Origin: an uncultured Roseburia sp.
GTDB lineage: Bacteria > Bacillota > Clostridia > Lachnospirales > Lachnospiraceae
Length of the DNA: 64,000 bases
NCBI GenBank assembly: GCA_900550935.1
Contig: URUD01000003.1
Coordinates: forward strand, 1 to 64,000
Direction: 5' to 3'
Shown here: one piece after another, positions 50,546 to 59,763 of the stretch
Layout: every line of letters begins with the position of its first letter
Position numbering within the stretch: the stretch's first letter is position 1
Position numbers and translations under genes: made by a program
Notes under the pieces: model-generated
What the model was told of the DNA's origin: nothing
The model's input: the letters and a program-made list of their open reading frames with translations, nothing else
Databases searched by the model: none

Positions 50546-50596
50546 ATTTTTCCGGGAGGTAAGCTAGTTTTATCCCATTCCCCCATCAAAAAACCC

Positions 50597-50625
50597 TTGT
50601 ATCTCTCCCCTTTCCCCTGTAAACT
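50597..50625 (+). promoter_or_regulatory. Possible promoter of the DUF3783 gene
   Basis: TTGTAT, 17 bp, TAAACT on the + strand; both boxes match only four of six positions. Confidence 0.35.
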
Positions 50626-50716
50626 AATAATCAGAGATCAGATTTTTCAAACACGGGATCTGTGCTTACGCATAAACTTAAAATGCCTCAAAAAAACGGG
50701 CAGGAATGGAGCATTT

Positions 50717-51088
50717 ATGGAAAAAATATTAGCCTTTCATTTTAATGATACCGAACTCTTTCAATTAAGGCAGCTTGCCGCCACCTTAAAATTTCATCTG
50801 GTCCCGGTTGCTGATACCGATTACATGCAGCCGCTCTCTGCCCTTGCTTCGGGCAAAAAAAATCCTCTGGCAGCTCCCCACACAGGAAAGGTACCAGAGG
50901 AAAATCTCTTACTGTTATGTGATTTTACCGAAAAACGGATGGACAAGCTCCTGCTCGCCTTACAAAAAAGCAACTTACAGATCGATTATAAAGCCATTCT
51001 CACACCGACCAACAAACAGTGGAATGTCCTCAGACTGCTCTTAGAGCTTCAGGCAGAAAAGGCTGCCTATCAGAAAACTGGCAGATAA
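50717..51088 (+). CDS. DUF3783-like protein
   Basis: A 123-residue cytoplasmic protein (MEKILAFHFNDTELFQLRQL; MDKLLLALQKSNLQIDYKAI; TPTNKQWNVLRLLLELQAEK) that resembles DUF3783 proteins of Clostridia, function unknown. GGAG 6 nt before the ATG at 50717 fixes the start; the frame is open much further upstream. It converges on trxA with a gap of 3 bp and no visible terminator. Confidence 0.78.
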   Translation: MEKILAFHFNDTELFQLRQLAATLKFHLVPVADTDYMQPLSALASGKKNPLAAPHTGKVPEENLLLLCDFTEKRMDKLLLALQKSNLQIDYKAILTPTNKQWNVLRLLLELQAEKAAYQKTGR

Positions 51089-51091
51089 CTG

Positions 51092-51418
51092 CTAGTCCTC
51101 TTTGCAGGATGCCAGCAAATCCATGATTGCTTCTTTCTGCTGCAATCCGACTGCTTTGATCTTGAACAGACCATACTGCATGACAACCAGAGTCGGAATG
51201 CTCATGATCTGATATTTCAGAGCGAGGGCAGCTTCTTCATCTACATTGACTTTTCCAAATTTAACTTTGCCCTCGAGCTCGGCTGCAAGTTCTTCCACGA
51301 TCGGTCCCTGCATCTGACAGGGCCCGCACCAATCTGCCCAGAAATCCAGAACAACCGGGATCTTGCATGCAAGTACTTCCTCTTCAAAATTATCATTTGT
51401 GATCTTAACAACTGCCAT
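51092..51418 (-). CDS. trxA: Thioredoxin
   Basis: A 108-residue thioredoxin with the active site WCGPC (Cys31, Cys34), DFWADWCGPCQMQGP and the cis-Pro segment SIPTLVV. Reduces protein disulfides. AAAGGAG precedes MAVVKIT; the longer open frame overlaps prfC and is rejected. Confidence 0.95.
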   Translation of the reverse strand: MAVVKITNDNFEEEVLACKIPVVLDFWADWCGPCQMQGPIVEELAAELEGKVKFGKVNVDEEAALALKYQIMSIPTLVVMQYGLFKIKAVGLQQKEAIMDLLASCKED

Positions 51419-51509
51419 AAAAAGTGCTCCTTTCTTCGTGTGTATTCGCAAAATAGCCCCAAATTTGCGCGAGCGCATTTGTGGCTGCTTTGCTCTCTTT
51501 CTCTCGTCC

Positions 51510-53099
51510 CTACTCTCGTCCAAATTCTGACAGGACAAGGCCTTCGTTCCGGTCTAATACCATGCCAACGCTCCACGCATTGACAAAGAGTAACAGCGGT
51601 CTTCCCTTCAGGTCCTGGATCTTCTTCATATCTGAAGTGCCGACCAGCTTGTCCATATCGATCTCTTCGTTTTCGATCCAGCGGATATGCTCATACGGCA
51701 GATTATCCATACGGATTTCTACATTGTATTCATTCTCAAGACGGTATTTTAAAACATCAAACTGAAGTACACCGACAACGCCGACGATCACTTCTTCCAT
51801 TCCCATATTATACTCCTGGAAGATCTGGATCGCACCTTCCTGCGCGATCTGCTCCATGCCCTTCATGAATTGTTTTCGTTTCATCGTGTCGACCTGACGG
51901 ACTCTTGCAAAATGCTCCGGAGCAAACGTCGGGATCCCCTCAAAACGGAATGGTTTTGCCGTGGTAAGTGTATCACCGATAGAAAAGATACCCGGATCAA
52001 ACACACCGATGATATCGCCTGCATACGCCTCTTCCACGATGTGGCGTTCCTGTGCCATCATCTGCTGTGGCTGGGACAGTTTGATCTTTTTATTTCCACC
52101 CTGCACATGTGTTACTTCCATGCCGGCATTGAATTTACCGGAACAGATACGCATAAAAGCGATCCGGTCACGATGCGCCTTATTCATATTTGCCTGGATC
52201 TTAAAGACAAACGCTGAGAAATCCTCGGAAAACGGGTCGACCTCTCCAATATCTGCTTTTCTTGGCAGTGGAGAATACGTCATCTTTAAGAAATGCTGTA
52301 AAAAGGTCTCCACACCAAAGTTTGTCAGTGCAGATCCGAAAAATACCGGTGAAAGCTGTCCCTTTGTTACCATTTCCTGATCAAACTCCGCACTCGCACC
52401 ATCCAGAAGCTCGATCTCTTCCATCAGCTTGTCAAAAGCATCCTGTCCGATCTCCTCAATCAAAGCCGGATCATCAACTGCAATATGGCGTTCCGTTCCC
52501 TCTTTTGTTCCCTTTAAGGTATCGGAAAACGTCATGACCTCTTTGGTATTACGGTCATAAACTCCCTTAAATCCCTTACCGGAACCGATCGGCCAGTTGA
52601 TCGGGCAGGTTGCGATACCAAGCTCCTTTTCAATCTCATCCAACAGGTCAAACGTATCGTTCGCATCACGGTCCATCTTATTGATAAAGGTAAAGATCGG
52701 GATATGGCGCATAACACAGACTTTGAATAATTTTCTGGTCTGCGCCTCGACACCCTTGGAACCATCGATCACCATGACAGCGGAATCGGCCGCCATTAAG
52801 GTACGATAGGTATCCTCTGAGAAGTCCTGATGTCCCGGTGTATCCAGGATATTGATACAATATCCGTCATAATTAAACTGCAGCACGGAAGAAGTGACCG
52901 AAATACCTCTCTCCTTCTCGATCTCCATCCAGTCCGAAACCGCATGGCGCGCCGTTGCCTTTCCCTTAACCGAACCTGCCAGATTGATTGCTCCACCATA
53001 CAGAAGGAATTTCTCCGTCAGTGTCGTCTTACCGGCATCCGGATGCGAAATAATTGCAAACGTACGTCTTTTCTCTATCTCTTTTCTTAAATCAGCCAA
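51510..53099 (-). CDS. prfC: Peptide chain release factor 3
   Basis: A 529-residue GTPase that recycles RF1/RF2. G1 SHPDAGKTT, G3 DTPGHQDFSED, G4 FINKMDRD. The start is unusual: no ATG is available, and the only good ribosome binding site (GGAGG) lies about 11 nt before a TTG at 53099. A TTG at 53117 lies just ahead of that site and could not use it. A promoter with extended -10 lies about 36 bp upstream. Confidence 0.94.
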   Translation of the reverse strand: MADLRKEIEKRRTFAIISHPDAGKTTLTEKFLLYGGAINLAGSVKGKATARHAVSDWMEIEKERGISVTSSVLQFNYDGYCINILDTPGHQDFSEDTYRTLMAADSAVMVIDGSKGVEAQTRKLFKVCVMRHIPIFTFINKMDRDANDTFDLLDEIEKELGIATCPINWPIGSGKGFKGVYDRNTKEVMTFSDTLKGTKEGTERHIAVDDPALIEEIGQDAFDKLMEEIELLDGASAEFDQEMVTKGQLSPVFFGSALTNFGVETFLQHFLKMTYSPLPRKADIGEVDPFSEDFSAFVFKIQANMNKAHRDRIAFMRICSGKFNAGMEVTHVQGGNKKIKLSQPQQMMAQERHIVEEAYAGDIIGVFDPGIFSIGDTLTTAKPFRFEGIPTFAPEHFARVRQVDTMKRKQFMKGMEQIAQEGAIQIFQEYNMGMEEVIVGVVGVLQFDVLKYRLENEYNVEIRMDNLPYEHIRWIENEEIDMDKLVGTSDMKKIQDLKGRPLLLFVNAWSVGMVLDRNEGLVLSEFGRE

Positions 53100-53134
53100 A
53101 ACAAATCTATCCTCCAAACTTCTTATTCTTTGGC

Positions 53135-53163
53135 ACTATAACATATTTTCCTGCAAAAAGCAA
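53135..53163 (-). promoter_or_regulatory. Promoter of prfC
   Basis: TTGCTT, 17 bp, TATAGT with TG one base before the -10. Confidence 0.6.
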
Positions 53164-53167
53164 AATT

Positions 53168-54328
53168 TTAACGATATAAATCGATCGCGGTTCCGGCACA
53201 TTCCGGTGTCAGTCCAAAATAAGAAAGAATGGTTGCAGCAATATCCGAAAAGCTCTCTCTTGTTCCGTAGTTTTCGCCTGCTTTGACCGGTTTTCCATAG
53301 ACTACGAATGGTGTGTATTCTCTGGAATGATCGGTAGATGGTGTACTCGGATCGCAGCCGTGATCTGCTGTGATCATCAAAACGTCCTCGTCACGCATTG
53401 CTGCAAGAAGCTCCGGCAGACGCTCATCAAAGTAAGTCAATGCCTTTGCGTAGCCCTCAACATCATTGCGGTGACCGTATAACATGTCATAATCCACAAG
53501 ATTGGTAAAGCAAAGTCCCTCAAAATCTTTTTTCATATAGTCGAGGGTCTTGTTGATACCATCTTCATTTCCGGTTGTTCTGACATATTCGGTGATCCCT
53601 TTTTCTGCAAAGATATCAATGATCTTTCCAACAGAAAGAACGGAAAATCCGTTTGCGCTGAGCTGGTCTAACATCGTTGTTTTCGGTGGCTGTAAGGAGA
53701 AATCATGGCGTCTTGTCGTTCTGGTAAAGTTGCCCGGCTCTCCGATAAACGGTCTTGCGATGACACGGCCTACCCCATGCTCGCCCTGTAACATTTTCCT
53801 TGCAATGCTGCAATATTCATATAAAGTCTCCACTGGAACGATATCCTCATGTGCTGCGATCTGGAATACCGAATCGGCAGAAGTATAAACGATCAGGTCG
53901 CCTGTCTTCATATGTTCCTCGCCGTAATCACGGATGACATCGGTGCCGGAATATGGTTTGTTACACAAAACACCTCTTCCGGTACGTTTGGAAAATTCAT
54001 CGATGATCTCTTTCGGGAACCCGTTTGGATAAGTCGGAAGCGGGCTGTTTGAGATCACACCTGCGATCTCCCAGTGTCCGATCGTCGTATCTTTTCCCTT
54101 TGAAACCTCGGTCATTCGTGCCACAGCACCCTCTGGATGTGCTTCTTTCTCTCCGATGTTTACACCGTCAATATTAAAAAAACCCAGTTTTCTCATGTTT
54201 GGCATGGAAAAATAAGGGCTTTTCGATGCTGCTAAGATTGTGTTGCTTCCTGCATCTCCATATGCAGCAGCATCCGGCATCTCTCCAATTCCTACACTGT
54301 CTAATACGATCAAAAATACTCGTTTCAT
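53168..54328 (-). CDS. deoB: Phosphopentomutase
   Basis: A 386-residue alkaline-phosphatase-fold enzyme interconverting ribose/deoxyribose 1- and 5-phosphates in nucleoside salvage. Metal-site motifs: VLDSVGIGEMPDA, GKDTTIGHWEI, NLVDYDMLYGHRND, ADHGCDPSTPSTDHSREYTP. Start follows AGAGAGG. It may act with the nucleoside-type importer at the window start, but they are not linked. Confidence 0.97.
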   Translation of the reverse strand: MKRVFLIVLDSVGIGEMPDAAAYGDAGSNTILAASKSPYFSMPNMRKLGFFNIDGVNIGEKEAHPEGAVARMTEVSKGKDTTIGHWEIAGVISNSPLPTYPNGFPKEIIDEFSKRTGRGVLCNKPYSGTDVIRDYGEEHMKTGDLIVYTSADSVFQIAAHEDIVPVETLYEYCSIARKMLQGEHGVGRVIARPFIGEPGNFTRTTRRHDFSLQPPKTTMLDQLSANGFSVLSVGKIIDIFAEKGITEYVRTTGNEDGINKTLDYMKKDFEGLCFTNLVDYDMLYGHRNDVEGYAKALTYFDERLPELLAAMRDEDVLMITADHGCDPSTPSTDHSREYTPFVVYGKPVKAGENYGTRESFSDIAATILSYFGLTPECAGTAIDLYR

Positions 54329-54404
54329 ATATCATCAACCTCTCTTTTCTATGCGTTTTCTTTTTCTATCTTACCACATCCTCTCCAGCTTTACCAGTAT
54401 TCAT

Positions 54405-54446
54405 ACAACAAGCCGCCATTCTCCTGAAATGAGAAATGACGGCTCT
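54405..54446 (-). terminator. Terminator of the spoIIIA operon
   Basis: A stem GCCGTCATTTCTC/GAGAATGGCGGC with a 7-nt loop, followed by TTGTTG; the T run is weak. Confidence 0.65.
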
Positions 54447-54454
54447 CTTATTTT

Positions 54455-55225
54455 CTATTCTGTTGTCTGTGCTTCGTTTACTACAATCGGTGTGATCACG
54501 ATATGTTCCGCAGAGACATTCGTTTTTCTTTTTACGATATCCTCTACCTGCGCACGTTTGGAATCGGTTACCTCTCCCATATTAAGTACGACATCACAGT
54601 TATCATCCGTGATGCTCACCACAACATCGGTAAATCCTTTTGCCTCCAAAAGCATCTCTGCTGCGGCTTCCCGCTCTGCAATGTCTGTCATTGCCACCAT
54701 TTTGTTGACAGCATCCTGTTTTAGATTATCTGCCAGTGCTGCATTGTTCACGATCTCAAGCAGTGCTTCCTTGTTTTTGGAACGGATCTGTTCCCGATTC
54801 AGTTTCATTTCTGCCGCATAGTCCAGATTTGCGATCGTGGTACTGGTTAAAATGGTCTCTCCCGGATTGGTTTCTTCAGCATTTTCTCCCATTGCCACAT
54901 CCTCTGCGGTCTGTGCGCTCGTATCGATTTCTGCCTCTGCCACGGTCTCTGTGCTCTGTGTTGTCCCGGTCTGCCCGGTATCGTCTACAAGAGCAATCTC
55001 TTCTCCACTCCCCTCATCGGTAAAAATTTCCCCGACCAGATCGGTGTCCTCATCGGAAATCTCATATTCTTCTTCAAGTATCTCTGCACCTGCACTTACC
55101 TTTGCCGCCGCATCGTTGTCATCAATGGAATTGTTCATGTAACTGAAATATCCTGCCACCGCGATCATAAGCGCGAGTGCCGTAATGATCAGTTGGTTCT
55201 TTCGAAATATTTTTTTCACGGTCAT
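54455..55225 (-). CDS. spoIIIAH: Stage III sporulation protein AH
   Basis: A 256-residue protein with one N-terminal membrane helix (NQLIITALALMIAVAGYFSY), an acidic linker (about 40-125) and the C-terminal ring-forming domain (NREQIRSKNKEALLEIVNNA, ...AAAEMLLEAKGFTDVVVSIT). It forms the SpoIIIAH-SpoIIQ channel between mother cell and forespore. It overlaps spoIIIAG by 4 bp (ATGA). Confidence 0.95.
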   Translation of the reverse strand: MTVKKIFRKNQLIITALALMIAVAGYFSYMNNSIDDNDAAAKVSAGAEILEEEYEISDEDTDLVGEIFTDEGSGEEIALVDDTGQTGTTQSTETVAEAEIDTSAQTAEDVAMGENAEETNPGETILTSTTIANLDYAAEMKLNREQIRSKNKEALLEIVNNAALADNLKQDAVNKMVAMTDIAEREAAAEMLLEAKGFTDVVVSITDDNCDVVLNMGEVTDSKRAQVEDIVKRKTNVSAEHIVITPIVVNEAQTTE

Positions 55226-55863
55226 CCCTCCTTCGAACTCATCTTTACTACCTTAATTTTATGTGCTTCCACCGAAAATAATGCCTGGATCGTCTCTGAA
55301 ATCTGCGAAATCGTTCTGCTGTTTCCGCCGCCCTCTGCCACAACGACAACCCCCTCTATAGTTGGAAGTTCCTCTTTTTGTATATATGGTATCTTCTCCT
55401 GTCCATTTTCCGTATAAACGGTCGTCTCTTCTCTCTGTTCTTCTGTTACGGCGCGGTTTCCTCCATTGCTGTCTGTCTCCGTCGTTGTCGTTGTATCTCT
55501 CTTCTGGTCTTTTTCCAGCACGCAGGTTCCGTAGTCTGATACCGTGATCATCACTTTTACCTTTCCCACGCCCTCCATCTGTGAAAGCACCTTCTCTAAT
55601 TTATGCTCCAACTGCGCGGTATAGTCATCGTTTTTTTCTGTTTCAGATACGTTTTTTGTTTCTGTTTCCGTCGCTGAAAGAAGTGCCGGCTTACTTTCTT
55701 TGAAAGACAGCTTTCCATCCGGCACAGTTTCCGGCATGGCAATGACCATAAGCAGCACTCCAATGCAGATTAATACGAAATAGTCCGTCTTTTTTAATTT
55801 CTTCCATGGCTTTTTCCTGATGTATGTCCTGATCTTTTCAATCAGATCCTGTATAGCAGACAT
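55222..55863 (-). CDS. spoIIIAG: Stage III sporulation protein AG
   Basis: 213 residues: cytoplasmic N-terminus, one membrane helix (YFVLICIGVLLMVIAMP), and a ring-building domain (LEKVLSQMEGVGKVKVMITV, GVVVVAEGGGN). It forms a large ring in the engulfment channel. AGGAGG precedes the ATG at 55863; it starts inside the end of spoIIIAF. Confidence 0.94.
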   Translation of the reverse strand: MSAIQDLIEKIRTYIRKKPWKKLKKTDYFVLICIGVLLMVIAMPETVPDGKLSFKESKPALLSATETETKNVSETEKNDDYTAQLEHKLEKVLSQMEGVGKVKVMITVSDYGTCVLEKDQKRDTTTTTETDSNGGNRAVTEEQREETTVYTENGQEKIPYIQKEELPTIEGVVVVAEGGGNSRTISQISETIQALFSVEAHKIKVVKMSSKEG

Positions 55864-56410
55864 TAACACTTCCCTCCTCCAGTTGATAGTATGATTCCAG
55901 TTTTTCTTTTACATTCTGACACAGAAGTTCATTTCCCTGCTGTCGTTCCTCTCCTATGGAGATCTCATCCACGCAGATTTCTGTTTCCTCTCGGTCCTCA
56001 ATCTCTACCTCCACCGTTTCGATCTCATAGGATGAATTTAGGCTCACCTGTGCCGTTTTTACCGCATACCCATGTGCCTGTCCATATTCCTCTGCAACAC
56101 GTGCTACATCCTGCGCCACGATGCTCTCATATTTTTTTAGATAATCCTTCTTTTGTCCCTCTGCGATACGTCTGGCACCGCGCGCTGTCTCTGCGAGACT
56201 TTCGGAAAACGCCTCAAACTCGATCTGCTCCAAAAAAACATCCGTATCCCAGAAAAAGGACAACAGCGGATGTAAGATCCCAATTACCAGAACAAACTGC
56301 GCAAAAAAGTAAATATATTTTTTTAACTGTGTTCCGGGGATCAGTTGTAAGATAACCGTAACTACAACAAAGAGCACCAGAAAACTTTTGATATACGCTG
56401 CAATCTGCAT
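55838..56410 (-). CDS. spoIIIAF: Stage III sporulation protein AF
   Basis: 190 residues with two N-terminal membrane helices (SFLVLFVVVTVILQLIPG; KYIYFFAQFVLVIGILHPLL) and a C-terminal ring-like domain (AVKTAQVSLNSSYEIETVEV). Component of the SpoIIIA channel. It follows spoIIIAE by 18 bp. Confidence 0.92.
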   Translation of the reverse strand: MQIAAYIKSFLVLFVVVTVILQLIPGTQLKKYIYFFAQFVLVIGILHPLLSFFWDTDVFLEQIEFEAFSESLAETARGARRIAEGQKKDYLKKYESIVAQDVARVAEEYGQAHGYAVKTAQVSLNSSYEIETVEVEIEDREETEICVDEISIGEERQQGNELLCQNVKEKLESYYQLEEGSVNVCYTGSD

Positions 56411-56428
56411 GACACTCCATTCTCCCTT

Positions 56429-57598
56429 TTATATTGTCGTTCCGGTCAGCATTGTAGTAAGTGCGATCGTAAGGAAAAATAAAACCACACAATATCCCAT
56501 CAGCTTTACATACAGCACTCCGCCTTCTGCCATGCCCTTTAAACACCCGGCGATCCGCTTGTCTGCCACCGGCTCTGTCACCGCCGCCGCAATCTTGTAA
56601 AATAATGTGATGCAGGCGATCTTTCCCATCGGGACCGCACAGAGTAAAACCAGGATCAGAAGTGCCGCCACGCCTACCCCGTTTTTGATCAGAATCCCGG
56701 AGCCGAGCAGCAGTTCTGTTACGCCGTCTGCCACATTTCCAATGCACGGTATCATCGATGCCGCCTTTTCTACCGTTCCGTTTAACAGCCGGTCTTTGAC
56801 CGGATTTAAAAATCCCTGCACAATATTTAATCCAAGCACCACCATACCGGACAGCTTTAAGCCCCATAAGATAATGCCTTTGAGCAGCTCGGTCAGATTG
56901 GCGAATTTCTCTTCCTCAAAGAAATGATGAAACAGCGTGACTAAGATATAGAGATGGATCATCGGGATAAACAGATACAAAAACAGCCATTGTACCAGAT
57001 AGATGACTAAAAATGCAATCTGGTAAAAGCCGATGGAACTGCTGCTGCCCACCGCGAACACCATGGCAATGCAATAAGTCGGTATCATGACCTTCATAAA
57101 GGAAATACTCTGCTTTAAGGTCTGTGAGACGATCTCGGAACAGGTCAGAAACGACTGTGTCAGCAAAATAGCAAGCACACAGTACACCAAAATAAAACAG
57201 AGTTCCGAAACATAGGAAGAACCAAACGCTCCGGCAAAGTTTTTTAGCACAGAAAAGACAAGTGCCAGCAGTACGACCTCAAGCAGTATTTTTTTGTTCG
57301 CTTCTATCTCCTGACAAAGCATATCTTTTCCCCCTTGCAGTACCAGTTCCGGATGAAAAACGATGCCATCCCGCTGTATCAATGTGACAACGAGGTCGGA
57401 AAAACTCTGCTCTTCGATTGGCAGAACATTTTCCTGTTTTAAATAAGTATCCACCTCGTCAAAATCGATCTGGCGAAGCAGTTCCTCTAAAACGGTATTT
57501 TCTTCCGTCTTATTTTTCCCTGCCTTGTTTTCCCCTGCAAAGACCGGTTCACTTACACAAAGGATCAGACAAAAAAGAAGCACCGCCACCCTGTTCAT
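56429..57598 (-). CDS. spoIIIAE: Stage III sporulation protein AE
   Basis: 389 residues with a signal-like N-terminus and about eight membrane helices; typical are GGKDMLCQEIEANKKILLEV, SMIPCIGNVADGVTELLLGS and KNGVGVAALLILVLLCAVPM. Largest membrane part of the SpoIIIA complex. Its ATG overlaps the spoIIIAD stop (ATGA). Confidence 0.95.
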   Translation of the reverse strand: MNRVAVLLFCLILCVSEPVFAGENKAGKNKTEENTVLEELLRQIDFDEVDTYLKQENVLPIEEQSFSDLVVTLIQRDGIVFHPELVLQGGKDMLCQEIEANKKILLEVVLLALVFSVLKNFAGAFGSSYVSELCFILVYCVLAILLTQSFLTCSEIVSQTLKQSISFMKVMIPTYCIAMVFAVGSSSSIGFYQIAFLVIYLVQWLFLYLFIPMIHLYILVTLFHHFFEEEKFANLTELLKGIILWGLKLSGMVVLGLNIVQGFLNPVKDRLLNGTVEKAASMIPCIGNVADGVTELLLGSGILIKNGVGVAALLILVLLCAVPMGKIACITLFYKIAAAVTEPVADKRIAGCLKGMAEGGVLYVKLMGYCVVLFFLTIALTTMLTGTTI

Positions 57599-57978
57599 AT
57601 CAGACCTCCTATCGTCTCCAAAAACGCCACAAACACCGGAAGGCTTACCGCCAGTATGGATATCTTTGCAAACACCTCGATCTGATTGGCGATCGCAGCA
57701 TATCCGGCGTCCTTACAGACATTCATGGAAAACTCTGCCACATAGGTGATCCCGACCATTTTTAAGATCAGTGCTATGTAAGTGTCATCGACCAGAACCA
57801 GTCCCTTTAACCGCTCGATAAATGCAACGACCGTCTCCGCTTTTGTCAGTATGGAAAAGAGCAGACAGATACAGACTCCCATAGCAATCAACGTGCTGTA
57901 CCCGCTCTTTTCTTTCTGCAATGGGATTGCAAGCAGGACACCCGTAATCCCAAGCAACGCAACTTTTAACATATTCAT
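57595..57978 (-). CDS. spoIIIAD: Stage III sporulation protein AD
   Basis: 127 residues with about four membrane helices (KVALLGITGVLLAIPLQ; YSTLIAMGVCICLLFSI; LILKMVGITYVAEFSMNVCK). It belongs to the SpoIIIAC/AD family. AGGG 7 nt before MNMLKV supports this start. Confidence 0.92.
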   Translation of the reverse strand: MNMLKVALLGITGVLLAIPLQKEKSGYSTLIAMGVCICLLFSILTKAETVVAFIERLKGLVLVDDTYIALILKMVGITYVAEFSMNVCKDAGYAAIANQIEVFAKISILAVSLPVFVAFLETIGGLI

Positions 57979-58001
57979 GTTTCTACCCTGCCCTCTTTTT
58001 G

Positions 58002-58196
58002 TCACAATGCAAACAGAGTCTGCATTGTTTCAAATAATTCATAAATATAGGGAACGATCCAGAAAAGTACGATGATCAGTCCGGCAAGACTTGTAAGGAA
58101 AGCATGTTCTTCCCTGCCACTGTGTTTTAACACCTGACTGATGACTGTTACCAAAATCCCGACTGCTGCTATTTTAAAGATTAAATTCACGCTCAT
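58002..58196 (-). CDS. spoIIIAC: Stage III sporulation protein AC
   Basis: 64 residues with two membrane helices (LIFKIAAVGILVTVISQVL; TSLAGLIIVLFWIVPYIYEL), the usual size of SpoIIIAC. Start at the Met after AAAGGG. Confidence 0.92.
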   Translation of the reverse strand: MSVNLIFKIAAVGILVTVISQVLKHSGREEHAFLTSLAGLIIVLFWIVPYIYELFETMQTLFAL

Positions 58197-58224
58197 TTTC
58201 TGTCTGCCCTTTCTCATCGCAAAT

Positions 58225-58743
58225 CTAGATCAGCAGGATGATGAGCATCAGACCTCCCATGATACTTACAGTCTGTGCCACCCGCTTTTTCTCCTTCTGT
58301 TCCCCTCTCTTTTCTTCAATGATGTAATCGAGCCGTTCCAGACACAGTGCCAGATTGCTCGCATTTTCCTCTGTATTTTTTCCGAAAAAAGCTCTTCCCG
58401 CATGTTCTAATACTTCACGCTCCGCTGCATCAAGCTGCAGTTTCTTCTGATAGCGTTCCATTTCTTGCTGCCACAGAATGGTTCCGTCGCAGCCTCCCTT
58501 TTCCCGAAGCGTGCTTCCAAGTGTCTTACAAAAACGTGACAGAATTTCATTCTGCGGATGCAGTCTGTTTTCTAAGATCTCTTCCATCGGCAACAGACAA
58601 TATCCTGCTTCCTGTGCGATATCTAAGAGCATCTGCCTGATCTCATAGAGCAGCCTGATGTGTTCTCTTAGTTCTGCCCCGAGCGTTACGGCAAGTCCCA
58701 CGCTTGCAAGCAGGATCAGACCGCCTCCTGCTGCCTTTACCAT
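58225..58743 (-). CDS. spoIIIAB: Stage III sporulation protein AB
   Basis: 172 residues: N-terminal helix, soluble helical domain with CLLPMEEILENRLHPQNEIL (the GspF-like part), and a C-terminal hydrophobic segment (VSIMGGLMLIILLI). It overlaps spoIIIAA by 7 bp. Confidence 0.92.
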   Translation of the reverse strand: MVKAAGGGLILLASVGLAVTLGAELREHIRLLYEIRQMLLDIAQEAGYCLLPMEEILENRLHPQNEILSRFCKTLGSTLREKGGCDGTILWQQEMERYQKKLQLDAAEREVLEHAGRAFFGKNTEENASNLALCLERLDYIIEEKRGEQKEKKRVAQTVSIMGGLMLIILLI

Positions 58744-59651
58744 AGCTGCTCCAGATTTTCATCATAGATCTGAAACGTGCGCTCCCCGCTGCCGTTTTTC
58801 GAAAGCAGGACAAACCGTTGAAACATCCCCTGCCTGATCCAGTGCCGTAACTGTTTCTTCTCTGTAAGTTCCCGGATCTCTGCCGCATGGATGGTGCCAA
58901 GTACACGGCTTCCCGAACAGGCTGCCTGCTCTACAGCAAGAAAATCTTCCTCCCTGCCAAGCTCATCCACCGCAATAACCTGTGGGGACATGGAACGGAG
59001 CAGTAAAAGCATCCCCTGCGCTTTTGGACAATGGTCTAACACATCCGTCCTTCTGCCGATGTCTTTCTGCGGCACCCCCATATGGCAGGCTGCAATCTCC
59101 GAGCGTTCATCCACGATCCCGACTTTCAGCCCCTTCCGGCCGCTTTTCCCATCCGATAAGATCCGGATGCAGTCTCTCAAACAGGTTGTCTTGCCCGTTC
59201 CCGGTGCCGATAGAATCAGGGTATTGTAAATGGTCTCTCCCTGCCATAAAAAAGGAACGATCGGCTCTGCACAGCCACATCTCTCCTGCGCGATCCGCAC
59301 ATTTAAAAAACAGATTGTGTGCATTCCGCTGATCTGCCCCTGTGAGATCACTGCCTGTCCCACCAGCCCGATCCTATGCCCGCCCTCGATTGTAAGATAC
59401 CCCTGTCTGATCTCCTCCTGATAGGCATAGAGCGAATACTGACTGATATAATTTAACATTTCTCCCATATCGCGTTCCGTGACCCGTAAGTCAGACTCCG
59501 GCAGATACCGCCAGGTATTGGCATAACAAAATTCCATGGGTTGTCCGATCCTGACCCGGATCTCCTCAAGTCCCTGCCAGGGCATCTTTTTCATCTCCTC
59601 CCGGAAACGGATGGGAAAAAAAGACAGGATTGTTTCCATTCCATTTGCCAT
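58737..59651 (-). CDS. spoIIIAA: Stage III sporulation protein AA (secretion-type ATPase)
   Basis: 304 residues. AAA-type ATPase with Walker A SAPGTGKTTCLRD, GIVDERSEIAAC and the Walker-B-like PQVIAVDELGREED. It powers the SpoIIIA channel. First gene of a complete eight-gene operon; a sigma-E-like promoter lies about 40 bp upstream. Confidence 0.95.
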   Translation of the reverse strand: MANGMETILSFFPIRFREEMKKMPWQGLEEIRVRIGQPMEFCYANTWRYLPESDLRVTERDMGEMLNYISQYSLYAYQEEIRQGYLTIEGGHRIGLVGQAVISQGQISGMHTICFLNVRIAQERCGCAEPIVPFLWQGETIYNTLILSAPGTGKTTCLRDCIRILSDGKSGRKGLKVGIVDERSEIAACHMGVPQKDIGRRTDVLDHCPKAQGMLLLLRSMSPQVIAVDELGREEDFLAVEQAACSGSRVLGTIHAAEIRELTEKKQLRHWIRQGMFQRFVLLSKNGSGERTFQIYDENLEQLW

Positions 59652-59689
59652 AAGTATTTTGCTCCCTTCTCTGATTTCGCTCCTGCTTG

Positions 59690-59717
59690 ATTCTATGAGT
59701 GCGATCTTATTTTATGA
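59690..59717 (-). promoter_or_regulatory. Possible sigma-E promoter of spoIIIA
   Basis: Minus strand TCATAA, 14 bp, CATAGAAT, close to the Bacillus sigma-E pattern (ATA in -35; CATAnnaT in -10). The spoIIIA operon depends on sigma-E in Bacillus. Confidence 0.5.
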
Positions 59718-59721
59718 CAGC

Positions 59722-59753
59722 AAAAAATCGCCACGATCTCTCGTGACGATTTT
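59722..59753 (-). terminator. Terminator of the secreted-protein gene
   Basis: A 13-bp stem AAAATCGTCACGA/TCGTGGCGATTTT (one G-T pair) with loop GAGA, then TT. Confidence 0.88.
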
Positions 59754-59763
59754 ATCCTGCATC

